Origin: a bacterium
Lineage (GTDB): Bacteria; Actinomycetota; Acidimicrobiia; Acidimicrobiales; Bin134
Length of the DNA: 43,687 bases
Reading direction: 5' to 3'
Assembly: GCA_028819295.1 (NCBI GenBank)
Contig: JAPPMA010000065.1
Span: forward strand, 10,927-54,613
Positions 35,862 to 43,687 of the stretch are shown here, in pieces (within the stretch, counting starts at the first letter, position 1; every line of letters begins with the position of its first letter). Both the position numbers and the translations under genes were made by a program. The notes below the pieces were generated by a model. It saw only the letters and a list, made by a program, of their open reading frames with translations, was not told the origin of the DNA and did not search any database.

Positions 35862-37253
35862 GTGACCGCAGCGGCGGCCCCCCAACCGATCACTCGCCAT
35901 CCGGCGATAGGGCTGGCCGCGCTGGTCACTGCCGCCTCCCTGACCGGTATCGGCCTGTCGATCATGACGGTGGGCTACCCGGCTCTCGGCGAAGCGTTCC
36001 CCGGCACCTCCGACCCGACCCTGTCGTGGGTCACCAACATCTTCACCATCGTCGGGGCGGCCACCCTGGTGCCCGCCGGCGCGCTGGCCGACCGACTGGG
36101 GCGCCGCCGGATGCTGCTGTTCGGCACGATGCTGTTCCTGGCCGGCTCGGTGCTGGGCGGGCTGTCTCCCTCGGTGGGGGTGTTGATCGGGGCCCGGGCG
36201 GTGCTGGCGGTGGCCTCGTCGGTCATCAACACCGCTGCGGTGGCCCTGCTGCTGGCCACCATGCCGGCCAACCGGCTGCCCCTGGCCATCGGCATCTGGG
36301 CGGTGGCCGGCGGCACGTCGTCGGCTGTCGGCCCCCCGGTGGGCGGCCTGATGATCGAGTGGCAGGGGTGGGAGTGGATGTTCTGGGTGAACGTCCCGTT
36401 CTGCCTCTTCGTGCTGGTGGCGGTGCCGCTGGTCTACGGCGAGTCTCACAGCGCCGCCCACCGGGCCCTGCCCGACCCGGTGGGCGGGGTGCTGGTGGCG
36501 GCGGCCACGGCCCTGGTCACCCTCGGCATCGTGCAGAGCGACCCGTGGGGCTGGTTCGACTGGAAGGTGGCGGGCAGCATCGCTGGCGGCCTGGCCATGT
36601 TCGGGCTGTTCGTGCAGCGGTCGTGGAACCACCCCAACCCGCTGGTGGAGCTGCGGATGTTCCGCATTCCCAACGTCCGCCGCAGCAATCTGGCCATGCT
36701 GATCTTCGCCTCTTCGTGGTTCGGGATGTTCTTCGGCTTCACCGTGATCATCATCCGGTCGTGGGGGTGGACACCCATCGAGGGCGGGTTCGCCATTGCC
36801 CCGCTGGCGCTGTTCGCCGGGCTGGTGGGCGTGCTAATCGGCCGGATCGCCCACCGCACCGGCCATCGAGTGTTCATTATCCCCGGCACCGCGCTCTACG
36901 TCGGCGCCACCATGGCGCTCTGGGTTTTGCTGGGAGAAGAGCCCAATGTGGCGGCGTTCATCACCGGCATGGCAGTGATCGGGGCGGCCACCGGCATGGT
37001 CTTCCCCTCGCTGATCGCCGCCGCAGTCCACGACGTGCCGCCCCACCAGCACTCCCTGGCCACCGGCATCAACTTCACCGCCCAGCGGGTGTCCACCACC
37101 ATCGGAGTGGCGCTGGGCCTCACCTTTGCCACCACCGCGGCCTCGGCGTCTGAGGCCATCCAACTGCTTATGGGCATGGTGGTGATCACCGCACTGCTGT
37201 CGCTGCCGTTCAGCCTTCGGATCGACACCCGCCCCCGCCGAACGCCAAGCTGA
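35862..37253 (+). CDS. MFS transporter, DHA2-like drug exporter family
   Basis: A 463-residue, probably 14-helix major facilitator protein. Motif A appears as GALADRLGRRRM after the second helix, motif C as GGTSSAVGPPVGGLMIEWQGWEWMFWVNVPF, both typical of proton-driven multidrug exporters of the DHA2 group. It starts at GTG 35862. The following 100-residue gene begins 4 nt after its stop and may be co-transcribed. The substrate is unknown. Confidence 0.9.
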   Translation: MTAAAAPQPITRHPAIGLAALVTAASLTGIGLSIMTVGYPALGEAFPGTSDPTLSWVTNIFTIVGAATLVPAGALADRLGRRRMLLFGTMLFLAGSVLGGLSPSVGVLIGARAVLAVASSVINTAAVALLLATMPANRLPLAIGIWAVAGGTSSAVGPPVGGLMIEWQGWEWMFWVNVPFCLFVLVAVPLVYGESHSAAHRALPDPVGGVLVAAATALVTLGIVQSDPWGWFDWKVAGSIAGGLAMFGLFVQRSWNHPNPLVELRMFRIPNVRRSNLAMLIFASSWFGMFFGFTVIIIRSWGWTPIEGGFAIAPLALFAGLVGVLIGRIAHRTGHRVFIIPGTALYVGATMALWVLLGEEPNVAAFITGMAVIGAATGMVFPSLIAAAVHDVPPHQHSLATGINFTAQRVSTTIGVALGLTFATTAASASEAIQLLMGMVVITALLSLPFSLRIDTRPRRTPS

Positions 37254-37257
37254 GCCC

Positions 37258-37560
37258 GTGTTCATCGCCATTGCCGGTGCGATCACCCTTGAGGACGCGG
37301 GCAACTTCCGGGAGTTCTACGTGGCAATCCACGGCGACGTGGCCGCTGCGGTGGAAGCCTTCGACGGCCGGGCCGCAGCCTCAGAGCGCGACAACCACCT
37401 GTGGATCGACATCGCCTTCGTCCAGGAACTGGCCGGCGCTGCCGCCGCCGACGCCGAGTGGCAGGCCCAGTTCGACGGAATGCTGGCCTACGCCAGCTCC
37501 AAAGGCTGGATCAACGAGCCCGCCAACCGGGTGGAAGCCCACATCCAGCCCCCGGGTTGA
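37258..37560 (+). CDS. small protein of unknown function
   Basis: A 100-residue soluble protein (FIAIAGAITLEDAGNFREFY, GDVAAAVEAFDGRAAASERD, GMLAYASSKGWINEPANRVEAHIQ). I do not recognise a family. It starts with GTG right after the MFS stop; codon use is that of the surrounding chromosome, so it is likely a real gene. It is the last gene before the AT-rich restriction-modification pair. Confidence 0.65.
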   Translation: MFIAIAGAITLEDAGNFREFYVAIHGDVAAAVEAFDGRAAASERDNHLWIDIAFVQELAGAAAADAEWQAQFDGMLAYASSKGWINEPANRVEAHIQPPG

Positions 37561-37669
37561 TTCCTCCTGGCGACCGACATATCAGCTCAAATTGTCACTC
37601 CCGTCCGTAGACTGGTGGCGGGTCCTTGACTTGGAGCCCGAGAGTCTGTACTAACAGGAGGTGGACAAC

Positions 37670-38620
37670 GTGGAGGACGTGGGTCAAGCTGCGGCATCTT
37701 CAACGCGAGCACGTAGTGATGGCCCAGACCCCATCCAAGTGGTCGACCTATTTGCTGGTGCGGGTGGGCTTAGCATGGGGTTTGAACTCGCAGGTTTCGA
37801 CGTTGTTGCGGCCTACGATTGGTGGGCGCCAGCAGTGGATTGCTATCGGGCTAATTTCAAGCATCCAATTCATGAGTGGGATCTTCAGAATATTGAGATG
37901 ACCCTCGAGCACATGGCTGCATATGAGCCTCAATTGATTATTGGGGGTCCGCCATGTCAAGACTTCTCTAGCGCTGGAAAGAGAAGAGAAGGCAACAATG
38001 CCAGTTTGACCGAAGCATTCGCAGAAATTGCCATTGGTTGCAATCCAGCAGCCATCATTATGGAGAATGTGCCTAGGGCGAAATCTAGCTGGGCTTGGCA
38101 AGGGGCTAAGGAATTATTTTATGGCGCGGGCTATAGTTCTGTTGAAGTAGTGCTTGATGCTAGCTATTACGGCGCTCCGCAGGTCAGGAAGAGAGTATTT
38201 TGTGTGGCAATGAAAGATAGTAGGGTAGGCTTATTTCTAGATAGCATTGAATCTGTAAAGTCAAGTGAGCAGTTATCTGTAGCGGATTATATGGATTCAG
38301 AACTGGACTTTACTGATTATTACCGTCACCCTCGAAATTACAGTAGGCGGGCGGTGTACTCCATTTTTGAGCCATCAGCGACCATTAGAGGGGTGAATCG
38401 TCCAGTTCCGCCAAGCTATCCAGGACACCCATTGGATACTGCGCCAGCACATACAGTCAAACCACTCACAACATATCAGAGAGGCCGTATCCAAACATTT
38501 CCAAAGGATTGGCTGTGGCCAGAAAATAGTTCGAAAGCAAAGACGGAACAATTGATTGGGAATGCGGTCCCTGTCGAGTTGGCACACTCAGTAGCAAGTG
38601 GGATCAAAGAGGTGCTTTAG
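37670..38620 (+). CDS. C5-cytosine DNA methyltransferase
   Basis: A 316-residue C5 methyltransferase. Motif I is DLFAGAGGLSMGF (from D26), the catalytic cysteine is C96 in GGPPCQDFSSAG, motif VI is MENVP (E132-N133-V134), motif VIII is YGAPQVRKRVF, and the C-terminal motifs IX/X are RGRIQTFP and QLIGNAVPVELA. GTG 37670 is chosen because AGGAGGT lies 7 nt upstream. The gene is markedly AT-richer than its surroundings, as is the endonuclease gene that follows with one base between them: a transferred restriction-modification unit. It protects host DNA from the partner endonuclease. Confidence 0.92.
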   Translation: MEDVGQAAASSTRARSDGPDPIQVVDLFAGAGGLSMGFELAGFDVVAAYDWWAPAVDCYRANFKHPIHEWDLQNIEMTLEHMAAYEPQLIIGGPPCQDFSSAGKRREGNNASLTEAFAEIAIGCNPAAIIMENVPRAKSSWAWQGAKELFYGAGYSSVEVVLDASYYGAPQVRKRVFCVAMKDSRVGLFLDSIESVKSSEQLSVADYMDSELDFTDYYRHPRNYSRRAVYSIFEPSATIRGVNRPVPPSYPGHPLDTAPAHTVKPLTTYQRGRIQTFPKDWLWPENSSKAKTEQLIGNAVPVELAHSVASGIKEVL

Positions 38621-38621
38621 G

Positions 38622-39710
38622 GTGGAGGGTGATCTGTACGGCTTGAGTAGTTCAAACAGGAAGGGTTCTGATCTCTGGGGCAAGAATCAATTCAACTCTA
38701 CGTTTCCTATGGCGCTGTGCTGCTATATGCGCGATAATGGAATGAATCCGGTATACATAAGCTTTGAACAAGAGGGTCAGTTCAGGGCCTCGGACAACGA
38801 GATTGCATTTGATAGAGTTTTTGGCACGGTAGATCCAAATATACGATTTGAGTTTGAGGCTGAGTTCACGCCAATAAAGAAGCTCTTTGCGGATAGCCAC
38901 ACCCAGAGAATCGATGTGGTGATTTCGCAGAATATCAATGGAGAATGGCACAACTTAAAGGCACTTGAAGTCAAACTCACAGTATTGCCTGATGAAAGCA
39001 CATCAAAGAAATCGGAGGATGAGTGGTCCTCTGAGCTGGTGATTCGACCAGTCACATCTGCGTACGCAATGCTGCTTATTTGGAATAGATTGCCGGATCA
39101 AAAGCAGAATGATCTACGTGATCTTGTGGCCGATTTTATCACCGGTAAATATAAGATTCAAGATTGGGAAAACAAGAATGAGGTCTTGGGTCTAGCGGAT
39201 AGGTTGCACAGCGCTTTATTCAATGTAGCTAGGATTTGCAATGAATATCAGGAACCATATCTGGTGCAGCCAATATGGAAAACAGTAGGGAAGAGTCCAG
39301 AACTTGCCGAAAACTGCCTTGATGTATTTGTCTGGTCTGATCTGGCGACAGTAATGTTATCCCATGATCTGTCAAGGATTGCAGTTGCCCGTACTGAAAG
39401 AGAGATGATTCGGCCACTTAGGGAAGTGGTTCGTCACATTTGCTGTATCTCAAAATTGGCAAGAGAAGAGTTCATTTATGAAGAAGTCTATGGAGCTATG
39501 GGTTTCGGTCTTCAAACCGATAAGTCGTTCTCAATTTCTGGCTCGAACACCATAATGTACATGAAACACCCACGCCTCAGGACTCCTATTCTGCGCCCTG
39601 ACATCCTCCCCAGTATCATTATTGGTGGTGGAGAGAAGAACTTGAGTCCAGAGCGGAGATTCGACGCGACAATCTACTTTGAGCGCTCCATCCGGCAACG
39701 TTCGCGGTAG
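38622..39710 (+). CDS. type II restriction endonuclease, HindVP-like
   Basis: A 362-residue protein with LYGLSSSNRKGSDLWGKNQFNSTFPMALCCYM at the start, which I recall as the pattern of the HindVP family (GRCGYC cutters), and a PD-(D/E)xK core: D98 in RIDVVIS, E116 and K118 in LEVKL. It directly follows the C5 methyltransferase, so restriction activity is very likely; the exact target is only an inference from the family. The last residues overlap the antitoxin gene on the other strand, where base composition changes, so its own C-terminus may be extended or altered. Confidence 0.75.
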   Translation: MEGDLYGLSSSNRKGSDLWGKNQFNSTFPMALCCYMRDNGMNPVYISFEQEGQFRASDNEIAFDRVFGTVDPNIRFEFEAEFTPIKKLFADSHTQRIDVVISQNINGEWHNLKALEVKLTVLPDESTSKKSEDEWSSELVIRPVTSAYAMLLIWNRLPDQKQNDLRDLVADFITGKYKIQDWENKNEVLGLADRLHSALFNVARICNEYQEPYLVQPIWKTVGKSPELAENCLDVFVWSDLATVMLSHDLSRIAVARTEREMIRPLREVVRHICCISKLAREEFIYEEVYGAMGFGLQTDKSFSISGSNTIMYMKHPRLRTPILRPDILPSIIIGGGEKNLSPERRFDATIYFERSIRQRSR

Positions 39711-39979
39711 GCAAGCAGATCCGGTGTTGGGATACGCCGGTGAGTCCCGACCCGGCTGGCGGGCAGGGCTTGAAGTTCCACTGCGAATCCTTGCCAGCCC
39801 ATCCTGAGGATGTCCACGATGGCCAATGCGAGATTGCCAGTTACCCGTACCTCTGAGTCGCCGAGGCCGAGTCGCAGGGAATCCCCAGTGTGCAGTCTTT
39901 CGGCGGCATTCTCTGCGAAGTCGACGCAGGCCTCAACGTCTATAGCGCCGTCGGGGCTGAAAGCGGCCGCAGTTGACAT
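39674..39979 (-). CDS. antitoxin-like DNA-binding protein, internally deleted
   Basis: A 101-residue protein ending ASRVGTHRRIPTPDLLAYRERCRMER, the wing and C-terminal helix of excisionase-type (HTH_17) antitoxins of PIN-toxin pairs. The helix-turn-helix that normally precedes RVGTHRR (TTQEAADLLGVSRP...) is missing; instead VEACVDFAENAAERLHTGDSL and a loose DILRMGWQGFAVELQALPAS segment occur. The 3' end is cut near 39674, exactly where the restriction gene arrives, and no toxin follows. It looks like an orphan, probably non-functional, antitoxin. Function call is by partial similarity only. Confidence 0.5.
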   Translation of the reverse strand: MSTAAAFSPDGAIDVEACVDFAENAAERLHTGDSLRLGLGDSEVRVTGNLALAIVDILRMGWQGFAVELQALPASRVGTHRRIPTPDLLAYRERCRMERSK

Positions 39980-40025
39980 GCGTCCAGCATATCCATAACC
40001 GCAAGAAACGAAAACAAGATTCTCC

Positions 40026-41036
40026 TCAGCCCTTGAGGTTGGCGAACAGGTCGGCTACCAGGGGTTGGGGGGCGCCGTGGAGGGAGAGGTGGACGCGGTC
40101 GGCCAGGCCGCCGAAGCGGGTCTTGATCTCGGCGGCGGCCTCGGCCGGGGTGCCCTGGATGCTGAGGGTGTGGACCATCTCGTCGTCCCACACGTCGCCG
40201 ATGTCGCCCCAGCGGCCCTGTTTGGTGAGGCGGTTGAGCTCGTCTTGCATCTCGCCCCAGCCGTGGGCGTCGAGCACCACCCGGTAGGCCGGGGTGGAGC
40301 CGTAGAACCCGAGGTTGGAACGGCAGAGCTGCTCCACCTTCCAAGCCTCGGACTCGTCGGCGTCGTCGCCGTAGAGGCCCACGATCACCCCCACGCCGAA
40401 CAGGAAGTCGTCCCGGCTGCGACCGGCGGCGGCCAAGCCCGCTTCCACCGTGGGCAGCGTCTTGGTGCGCAGGAAATGCTCGGAGCAGAACGGGTGGATC
40501 AGGATGCCGTCAGCGGTCTCGGCCACCATCTTTGCCATCTTCGGCCCCAGCGCCCCGGCCCAGATGGGCGGCGGCCCCCACTCCAGCGGCTTGGGCTCGA
40601 AGATCGGGGTAGAGAGGGTGAAGGTGTAGTAGTCGCCCCGAAAATCGAGGGCGTCGCCATCCTGCCACCGGGCGAAGATGGCCTTGGTGGCGGCCATCAG
40701 CTCCCGCATCTGGGCCACCGGGCGGTCCCACACTGCGCTGTAGCGCTTGGTGATGTGGGGCTTGATCTGCGAGCCCAGGCCCAGGGCGAACTTCCCGCCC
40801 GACAGCCGGTGCAGGTCGAACGACTGGTAGGCCAGGTGCATCGGGCTTCGGGGCAGGGCGATGGCCACGTTGGTGTAGATGTCCAAGCCGGTGCTCTCGG
40901 CCGAGGCCAGCAGGGGGAAGAACACGTCGCGCTGGCCCTCGAAGGTGAACACCCCGTCGACCCCCATGGCCTCGTAGGCCCGGGCTTGGTCCCGCACTCC
41001 GGCCAGATCGGCCGACAGCGGCATGTCGAACTTCAT
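40026..41036 (-). CDS. LLM-class F420-dependent oxidoreductase (TIGR03617-like)
   Basis: A 336-residue luciferase-like oxidoreductase: MKFDMPLSADLAGVRDQARAYEAMGVDGVFTFEGQRDVFFPLL, then ALPRSPMHLAYQSFDLHRLSGGKFALGLGSQIKPHI and PPPIWAGALGPKMAKMVAE. These match the F420-dependent group TIGR03617 of Actinobacteria. ATG 41036 is chosen as the start of the conserved core; ATG 41042 is also in frame. Two upstream copies of the start region (41037-41118) form a tandem repeat. The upstream gene on the same strand is the unknown protein at 41121. Confidence 0.87.
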   Translation of the reverse strand: MKFDMPLSADLAGVRDQARAYEAMGVDGVFTFEGQRDVFFPLLASAESTGLDIYTNVAIALPRSPMHLAYQSFDLHRLSGGKFALGLGSQIKPHITKRYSAVWDRPVAQMRELMAATKAIFARWQDGDALDFRGDYYTFTLSTPIFEPKPLEWGPPPIWAGALGPKMAKMVAETADGILIHPFCSEHFLRTKTLPTVEAGLAAAGRSRDDFLFGVGVIVGLYGDDADESEAWKVEQLCRSNLGFYGSTPAYRVVLDAHGWGEMQDELNRLTKQGRWGDIGDVWDDEMVHTLSIQGTPAEAAAEIKTRFGGLADRVHLSLHGAPQPLVADLFANLKG

Positions 41037-41118
41037 GGGCATACCCCCGTTGGGCTGCTGGCAGTGTCGAACTTCATGGGCTCAACGCCGCTTGGCTGTC
41101 CACGGTGTCGAACTTCAC
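41037..41118 (-). repeat. two 41-bp tandem copies of the start region of the F420 enzyme
   Basis: On the minus strand GTGAAGTTCGACAC (from 41118), ATGAAGTTCGACAC (from 41077) and the gene's own ATGAAGTTCGACAT (from 41036) are spaced exactly 41 bp apart, each of the first two units ending in CCC after a diverged middle. Since 41 is not a multiple of three, the earlier starts do not lead into the gene's frame. It looks like repeated duplication of the translation start. Confidence 0.8.
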
Positions 41119-41120
41119 AG

Positions 41121-42278
41121 TCAGGTGCTTTTCAAGCGGGGGAACATGGGGAAGGCGACCTCTTCAGCGTCTTCTTGTTCGGGCAGGCCGCCGGCGAAGA
41201 TCGGCCACACCGTCTCGGCGGTGTGGGGGTGGGGGATCGACCAGTCGAACTCGTCGTCGATGCCCAGTATGCGGGTGAACGGCCACATCAGGCCCCGGAA
41301 GTAGACATGGGCGCCGTTGTACACCTTCTCCTCGAAGGTCCAGGTGTTCATCAGCCGGTAGGCGTCGGCCTGGGCCTTTTTGATCGCGGCCAGGATGTCG
41401 GGCAGCTCCTCCCGGTCCACCGGTACCAGCTCTCCGCCGGGGCGGGGCTCGAACACCGACATGGCCTCCAGCCAGGCCAGGTTGTCGGCCGGCACCGAGA
41501 ACGTGGTGGACAGATCGTTCACCCGGTTGTGGACGCCGGGGCGGAACACCAGGCCCACCACCAGGTTCTGGTGGGGCACATCGGCGGCCACGTGGCTCCA
41601 CGGGATCCAGCTCCGGGCCAGCGACGAGAACTCCCGCACGATCATGTGGCGGCCGTTGGGCAGCGGATAGGGGCCGGTGTCGCCCGTGCCCAGCCGGGTG
41701 TCGAGGTACAGCAGGAAGAGGTACTGCTGAAGTCCGGCCACAAAACGGCGGGCTGTCCGGTTCTCGGCGTCGCCCTCCACCGGCCACGCCGCCTGATACA
41801 GGGTGTCGATGATCTCGGGGTCGCAGGTTCGCAGCGTGTCGGCCGCGTCCCAGCACGAGCGGAACCCATCGCCCCGCCAGGGCTCCACCCAGCGGATCCA
41901 GTAGTCCATGAGGAAGCGCACCCGGTCTTCCACGTCGTCCACCTGGGTGGTGAGCCCCATGGCCGACAGCTCTTCCAGTGCTCTCCAGCCGCCGAACGGG
42001 ATGCACACCAGGGCGAAGGGGTGGGCGTTGGTGGTCTGCGTGCCCGGCCCCCGCATCCTGGCCCCCAAATCCGATGCCTCCAGCACCTCGTCGCAGCGGG
42101 CCAAGATGTCGGGCCACCGCAGCCAGGCCTCCATGCCCGAGTAGCCGGTGTACTCCCGCACCGGAATGAGCCCCGAGGTGAGGCCGGTGCGCCGCTTGGA
42201 GTTCTCCGACACCAGGATGTCCCAGAACTCCACCAGCCGGTTCAGCTCCCCGGTGTCCAGCGCCATGGTCTGCGGCAT
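41121..42278 (-). CDS. 385-residue protein of unknown function
   Basis: A soluble, tryptophan- and aromatic-rich 385-residue protein. Visible parts: RLVEFWDILVSENSKRRTGL, IPFGGWRALEELSAMGLTT, GFRSCWDAADTLRTCDPEII, FVAGLQQYLFLLYLDTRLG and a C-terminal ILGIDDEFDWSIPHPHTAETVWPIFAGGLPEQ. I do not recognise the family; no signal peptide, membrane span or known cofactor motif is seen. Codon use is normal and the frame intact, so it is a real gene. It stops just before the repeat leading to the F420 enzyme, and the two are probably co-transcribed. Confidence 0.75.
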   Translation of the reverse strand: MPQTMALDTGELNRLVEFWDILVSENSKRRTGLTSGLIPVREYTGYSGMEAWLRWPDILARCDEVLEASDLGARMRGPGTQTTNAHPFALVCIPFGGWRALEELSAMGLTTQVDDVEDRVRFLMDYWIRWVEPWRGDGFRSCWDAADTLRTCDPEIIDTLYQAAWPVEGDAENRTARRFVAGLQQYLFLLYLDTRLGTGDTGPYPLPNGRHMIVREFSSLARSWIPWSHVAADVPHQNLVVGLVFRPGVHNRVNDLSTTFSVPADNLAWLEAMSVFEPRPGGELVPVDREELPDILAAIKKAQADAYRLMNTWTFEEKVYNGAHVYFRGLMWPFTRILGIDDEFDWSIPHPHTAETVWPIFAGGLPEQEDAEEVAFPMFPRLKST

Positions 42279-42350
42279 GGCTGACGAGGCTAGTGGCCGG
42301 TTTCGCGGCCAGGTGTGTCGTGGAAGGCAGGCTCGGCCTACGATTCTTCA

Positions 42351-42428
42351 ATGTTTGCGGCGGTTATGCGTGAGGTGGGGGAGACCAACCTCGATGTGTG
42401 CGATGGCGTCGAGGTGTCTGATTTCTGA
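42351..42428 (+). pseudogene. zinc alcohol dehydrogenase N-terminal remnant
   Basis: A 25-codon frame, MFAAVMREVGETNLDVCDG then VEVSDF, resembles the first strand of zinc-type alcohol dehydrogenases (MKAAVxREPG...VEDVELxxP). The TGA stop overlaps the ATG of the next gene by one base. It is probably a remnant of a truncated gene that now acts only as an upstream frame that may couple translation. It could also be a chance frame. Confidence 0.45.
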
Positions 42429-42781
42429 TGAGCAGCATTGTTGGCCGGGGCAGCCCGGTGTTCTCCGGCATTTCCGGCCACGGTCGGCTGATGCGCTTCG
42501 ACACGCCCGATGATGTGATCGCGGTGCTCGACGCCGGCGATGCCGCCGCCTCCGAGACGGTGGCGCTGGTGAAAGACGCTGGGGCCACGTTCTTGGCGCC
42601 CATCGAGGCCGACCTGGCCGGGATTCTGTGCCGGTCGGGCGACATCGAGAGCCACCTGGCCATCATCAGCCGAGACTTCCAGATCCCCTGTTTGATGGGG
42701 GTGGTGTTCGACGGCGATGAGCCAGCCGACGGCGATCCAGTGGTCATCGACACCGACGCGGGCACCATCTCGGTTTCCTAG
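42428..42781 (+). CDS. standalone PEP-utiliser swivelling domain
   Basis: A 117-residue protein with only the mobile phosphohistidine domain of PEP-utilising enzymes: GDIESHLAIISRDFQIPCLMGV corresponds to the GG(x)TSHAAIxARExGIPxVVG signature, with the histidine retained. The nucleotide-binding and PEP-binding domains are absent. It may serve a separate partner kinase or be a fragment. It overlaps the lipoprotein start by one base. Confidence 0.78.
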   Translation: MSSIVGRGSPVFSGISGHGRLMRFDTPDDVIAVLDAGDAAASETVALVKDAGATFLAPIEADLAGILCRSGDIESHLAIISRDFQIPCLMGVVFDGDEPADGDPVVIDTDAGTISVS

Positions 42782-43140
42782 TGGTGGCCTGGCGAGCGTC
42801 CGGGCGGCGGCTCCTGTCGCTATTGCTGGTATCGGCTCTTCTGCTCGCGGCGTGCGGCGATGAGGACAGGGGAGATGTCGAGGCGTTTTGCGAGCTGGCT
42901 GGCGAGGGGGTGGGGATGCGCCCCGCCAACGACGAGGGGGACCTAGCCCAACTGGACGCCCTGGAGGATGCCGCCCCGCCCGACATCCGGGAGGCGGCCA
43001 CAACCGTGGCCAACGCCTCCCGAGAAGTCGACGAGATCGAGGATCTGCAAGAACTGTTCCGCCGGGCCTTCGACCTCGAAGAAGCCGTCGCCCAAGCCCG
43101 CCAAGAAATCCGCGTCTACACCCAGCACCACTGTTTGTGA
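42781..43140 (+). CDS. small lipoprotein
   Basis: A 119-residue protein with a signal peptide (RRLLSLLLVSALLLAACGDE), including the lipobox LAAC for lipid attachment, followed by an acidic helical region (DVEAFCELAGEG...REVDEIEDLQELFRRAFDLEEAVAQARQE). It is expected on the outer face of the cytoplasmic membrane. The GTG start shares a base with the upstream stop. Function unknown. Confidence 0.8.
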   Translation: MVAWRASGRRLLSLLLVSALLLAACGDEDRGDVEAFCELAGEGVGMRPANDEGDLAQLDALEDAAPPDIREAATTVANASREVDEIEDLQELFRRAFDLEEAVAQARQEIRVYTQHHCL

Positions 43141-43254
43141 GGTGCAGCGCTGCTTCTGGGCTAGCAGGCCAGGGAGATTCGCGGCGCGGCGGTGGGCGTG
43201 GTTGCGGGTAGGGGCGCGGCCCGTTAGGGTTTGGGCAAGGAGCGCACAGAGACC

Positions 43255-43500
43255 ATGATGCAGTGCCTCATCCCCGAGGGTCGCGACCAACTCGCCACTA
43301 AAGACGACGTCAAGGCCCTCGAAACCACCCTGCGAGCCGAGTTCGGCGAACACAGGGCTGAGACCAAGGCTGGGTTCGCCGAACTGCGGGCATATATCGA
43401 TTCGTCTCTTGCCAAATACAACCGCCAGCATGTCTTCATGCTTGTGGGTTTTGCGGTTACCAACTGGGCCACCATGGTCCCGTTGGCCCTCGCCACTTAG
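43255..43500 (+). CDS. small coiled-coil protein with C-terminal membrane helix
   Basis: About 81 residues: LATKDDVKALETTLRAEFGEHRAETKAGFAELRAYIDSSLAKYNRQHV is a coiled coil like those of DUF1640-type proteins, followed by a single hydrophobic segment (VFMLVGFAVTNWATMVPLALA). Such proteins are common in Acidimicrobiia-like genomes and their role is unknown. ATG 43255 is preferred to the TTG at 43231; AAGGAG lies 12 nt upstream. Confidence 0.7.
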   Translation: MMQCLIPEGRDQLATKDDVKALETTLRAEFGEHRAETKAGFAELRAYIDSSLAKYNRQHVFMLVGFAVTNWATMVPLALAT

Positions 43501-43687
43501 CGGCGTATCGCGAAGTTTACCGCTGCGGATAAAGCTCAACTATACGTTGAGGGTGAGCAATTTTGGGGCAGATGGGTGCATGTTGCCCATTTTTGAGTTG
43601 ACATTTGAGGCCCCGGCATGCTGGACTAATCATTTGTGAGGGTACCTGGCGGGGCTGGTTTGGACGCGGCTGGCCAAGGGCTGATAC
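43501..43687. other. no gene seen at right edge
   Basis: AT-richer stretch with no supported coding frame, apart from chance frames. It may be a promoter region of a gene beyond the window. Confidence 0.4.

Noticed and set aside
35024..37153. 709-codon open frame on the + strand across the hydratase and MFS genes
   Set aside because: It is a shadow in another frame of two clear genes, with low-complexity translation.
40065..42284. 739-codon open frame on the + strand opposite the F420 enzyme and the unknown protein
   Set aside because: It is antisense to two well-supported genes; GC-rich codons create long stop-free shadows. Its translation is low-complexity G/V/H/R.

Overview
The window is high-GC, densely coded chromosomal DNA with frequent GTG starts, three luciferase-like F420-type oxidoreductases, a GPP34 protein, a DUF222/HNH (13E12-type) endonuclease, many acyl-CoA enzymes and a lone P-II protein. 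This points to an actinobacterium, most likely of the Acidimicrobiia type. That placement is inferred from gene content and composition; no rRNA or other marker gene is present.

Left part (1-12650) is metabolic: a partial gene at the edge, an F420-type oxidoreductase, GPP34, a cyclase/SDR pair, an epoxide hydrolase, a VapBC-like toxin-antitoxin pair, then a cluster of a double DUF35 protein, two thiolase-fold proteins, an SDR, a convergent acyl-CoA dehydrogenase and another luciferase-like enzyme. The cluster resembles DUF35/thiolase-like modules that degrade CoA-linked side chains. Both thiolase-fold proteins appear to lack the thiolase catalytic residues.

Middle part (12704-31260) is a defence and decay region. 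A fused nucleotidyltransferase-HEPN protein and a PIN-toxin remnant precede a complete type I-G (formerly I-U) CRISPR-Cas locus: cas3, csx17, csb1, csb2, a cas4-cas1 fusion and cas2, followed by a leader and an array of 34 repeats and 33 spacers. All of it reads on the + strand. cas3 is interrupted by one in-frame TGA that separates the helicase from its C-terminal HD nuclease. After the array come a DUF222/HNH gene and a scrambled stretch. In that stretch a NYN-domain gene is split into two pieces about 2.1 kb apart by a segment holding an ISL3-type transposase remnant, an AT-rich frameshifted AAA ATPase, three tandem 20-bp repeats and an HNH gene fragment. A second, partial copy of the neighbouring pyridoxamine-oxidase-like gene also lies there.

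Right part (31260-43687) returns to housekeeping-type genes: a DUF418 membrane protein, a nitroreductase, a class II aldolase, a YtrA-like GntR regulator, P-II, an enoyl-CoA hydratase and an MFS exporter. An AT-rich restriction-modification pair (C5 methyltransferase plus a HindVP-like endonuclease) interrupts this, and its 3' end runs into a damaged antitoxin gene. A third F420-type enzyme, a large unrecognised protein, a lone PEP-utiliser swivelling domain, a lipoprotein and a small coiled-coil membrane protein close the window. Several small tandem duplications sit on or next to start codons (1079-1162, 2761-2835, 41037-41118).
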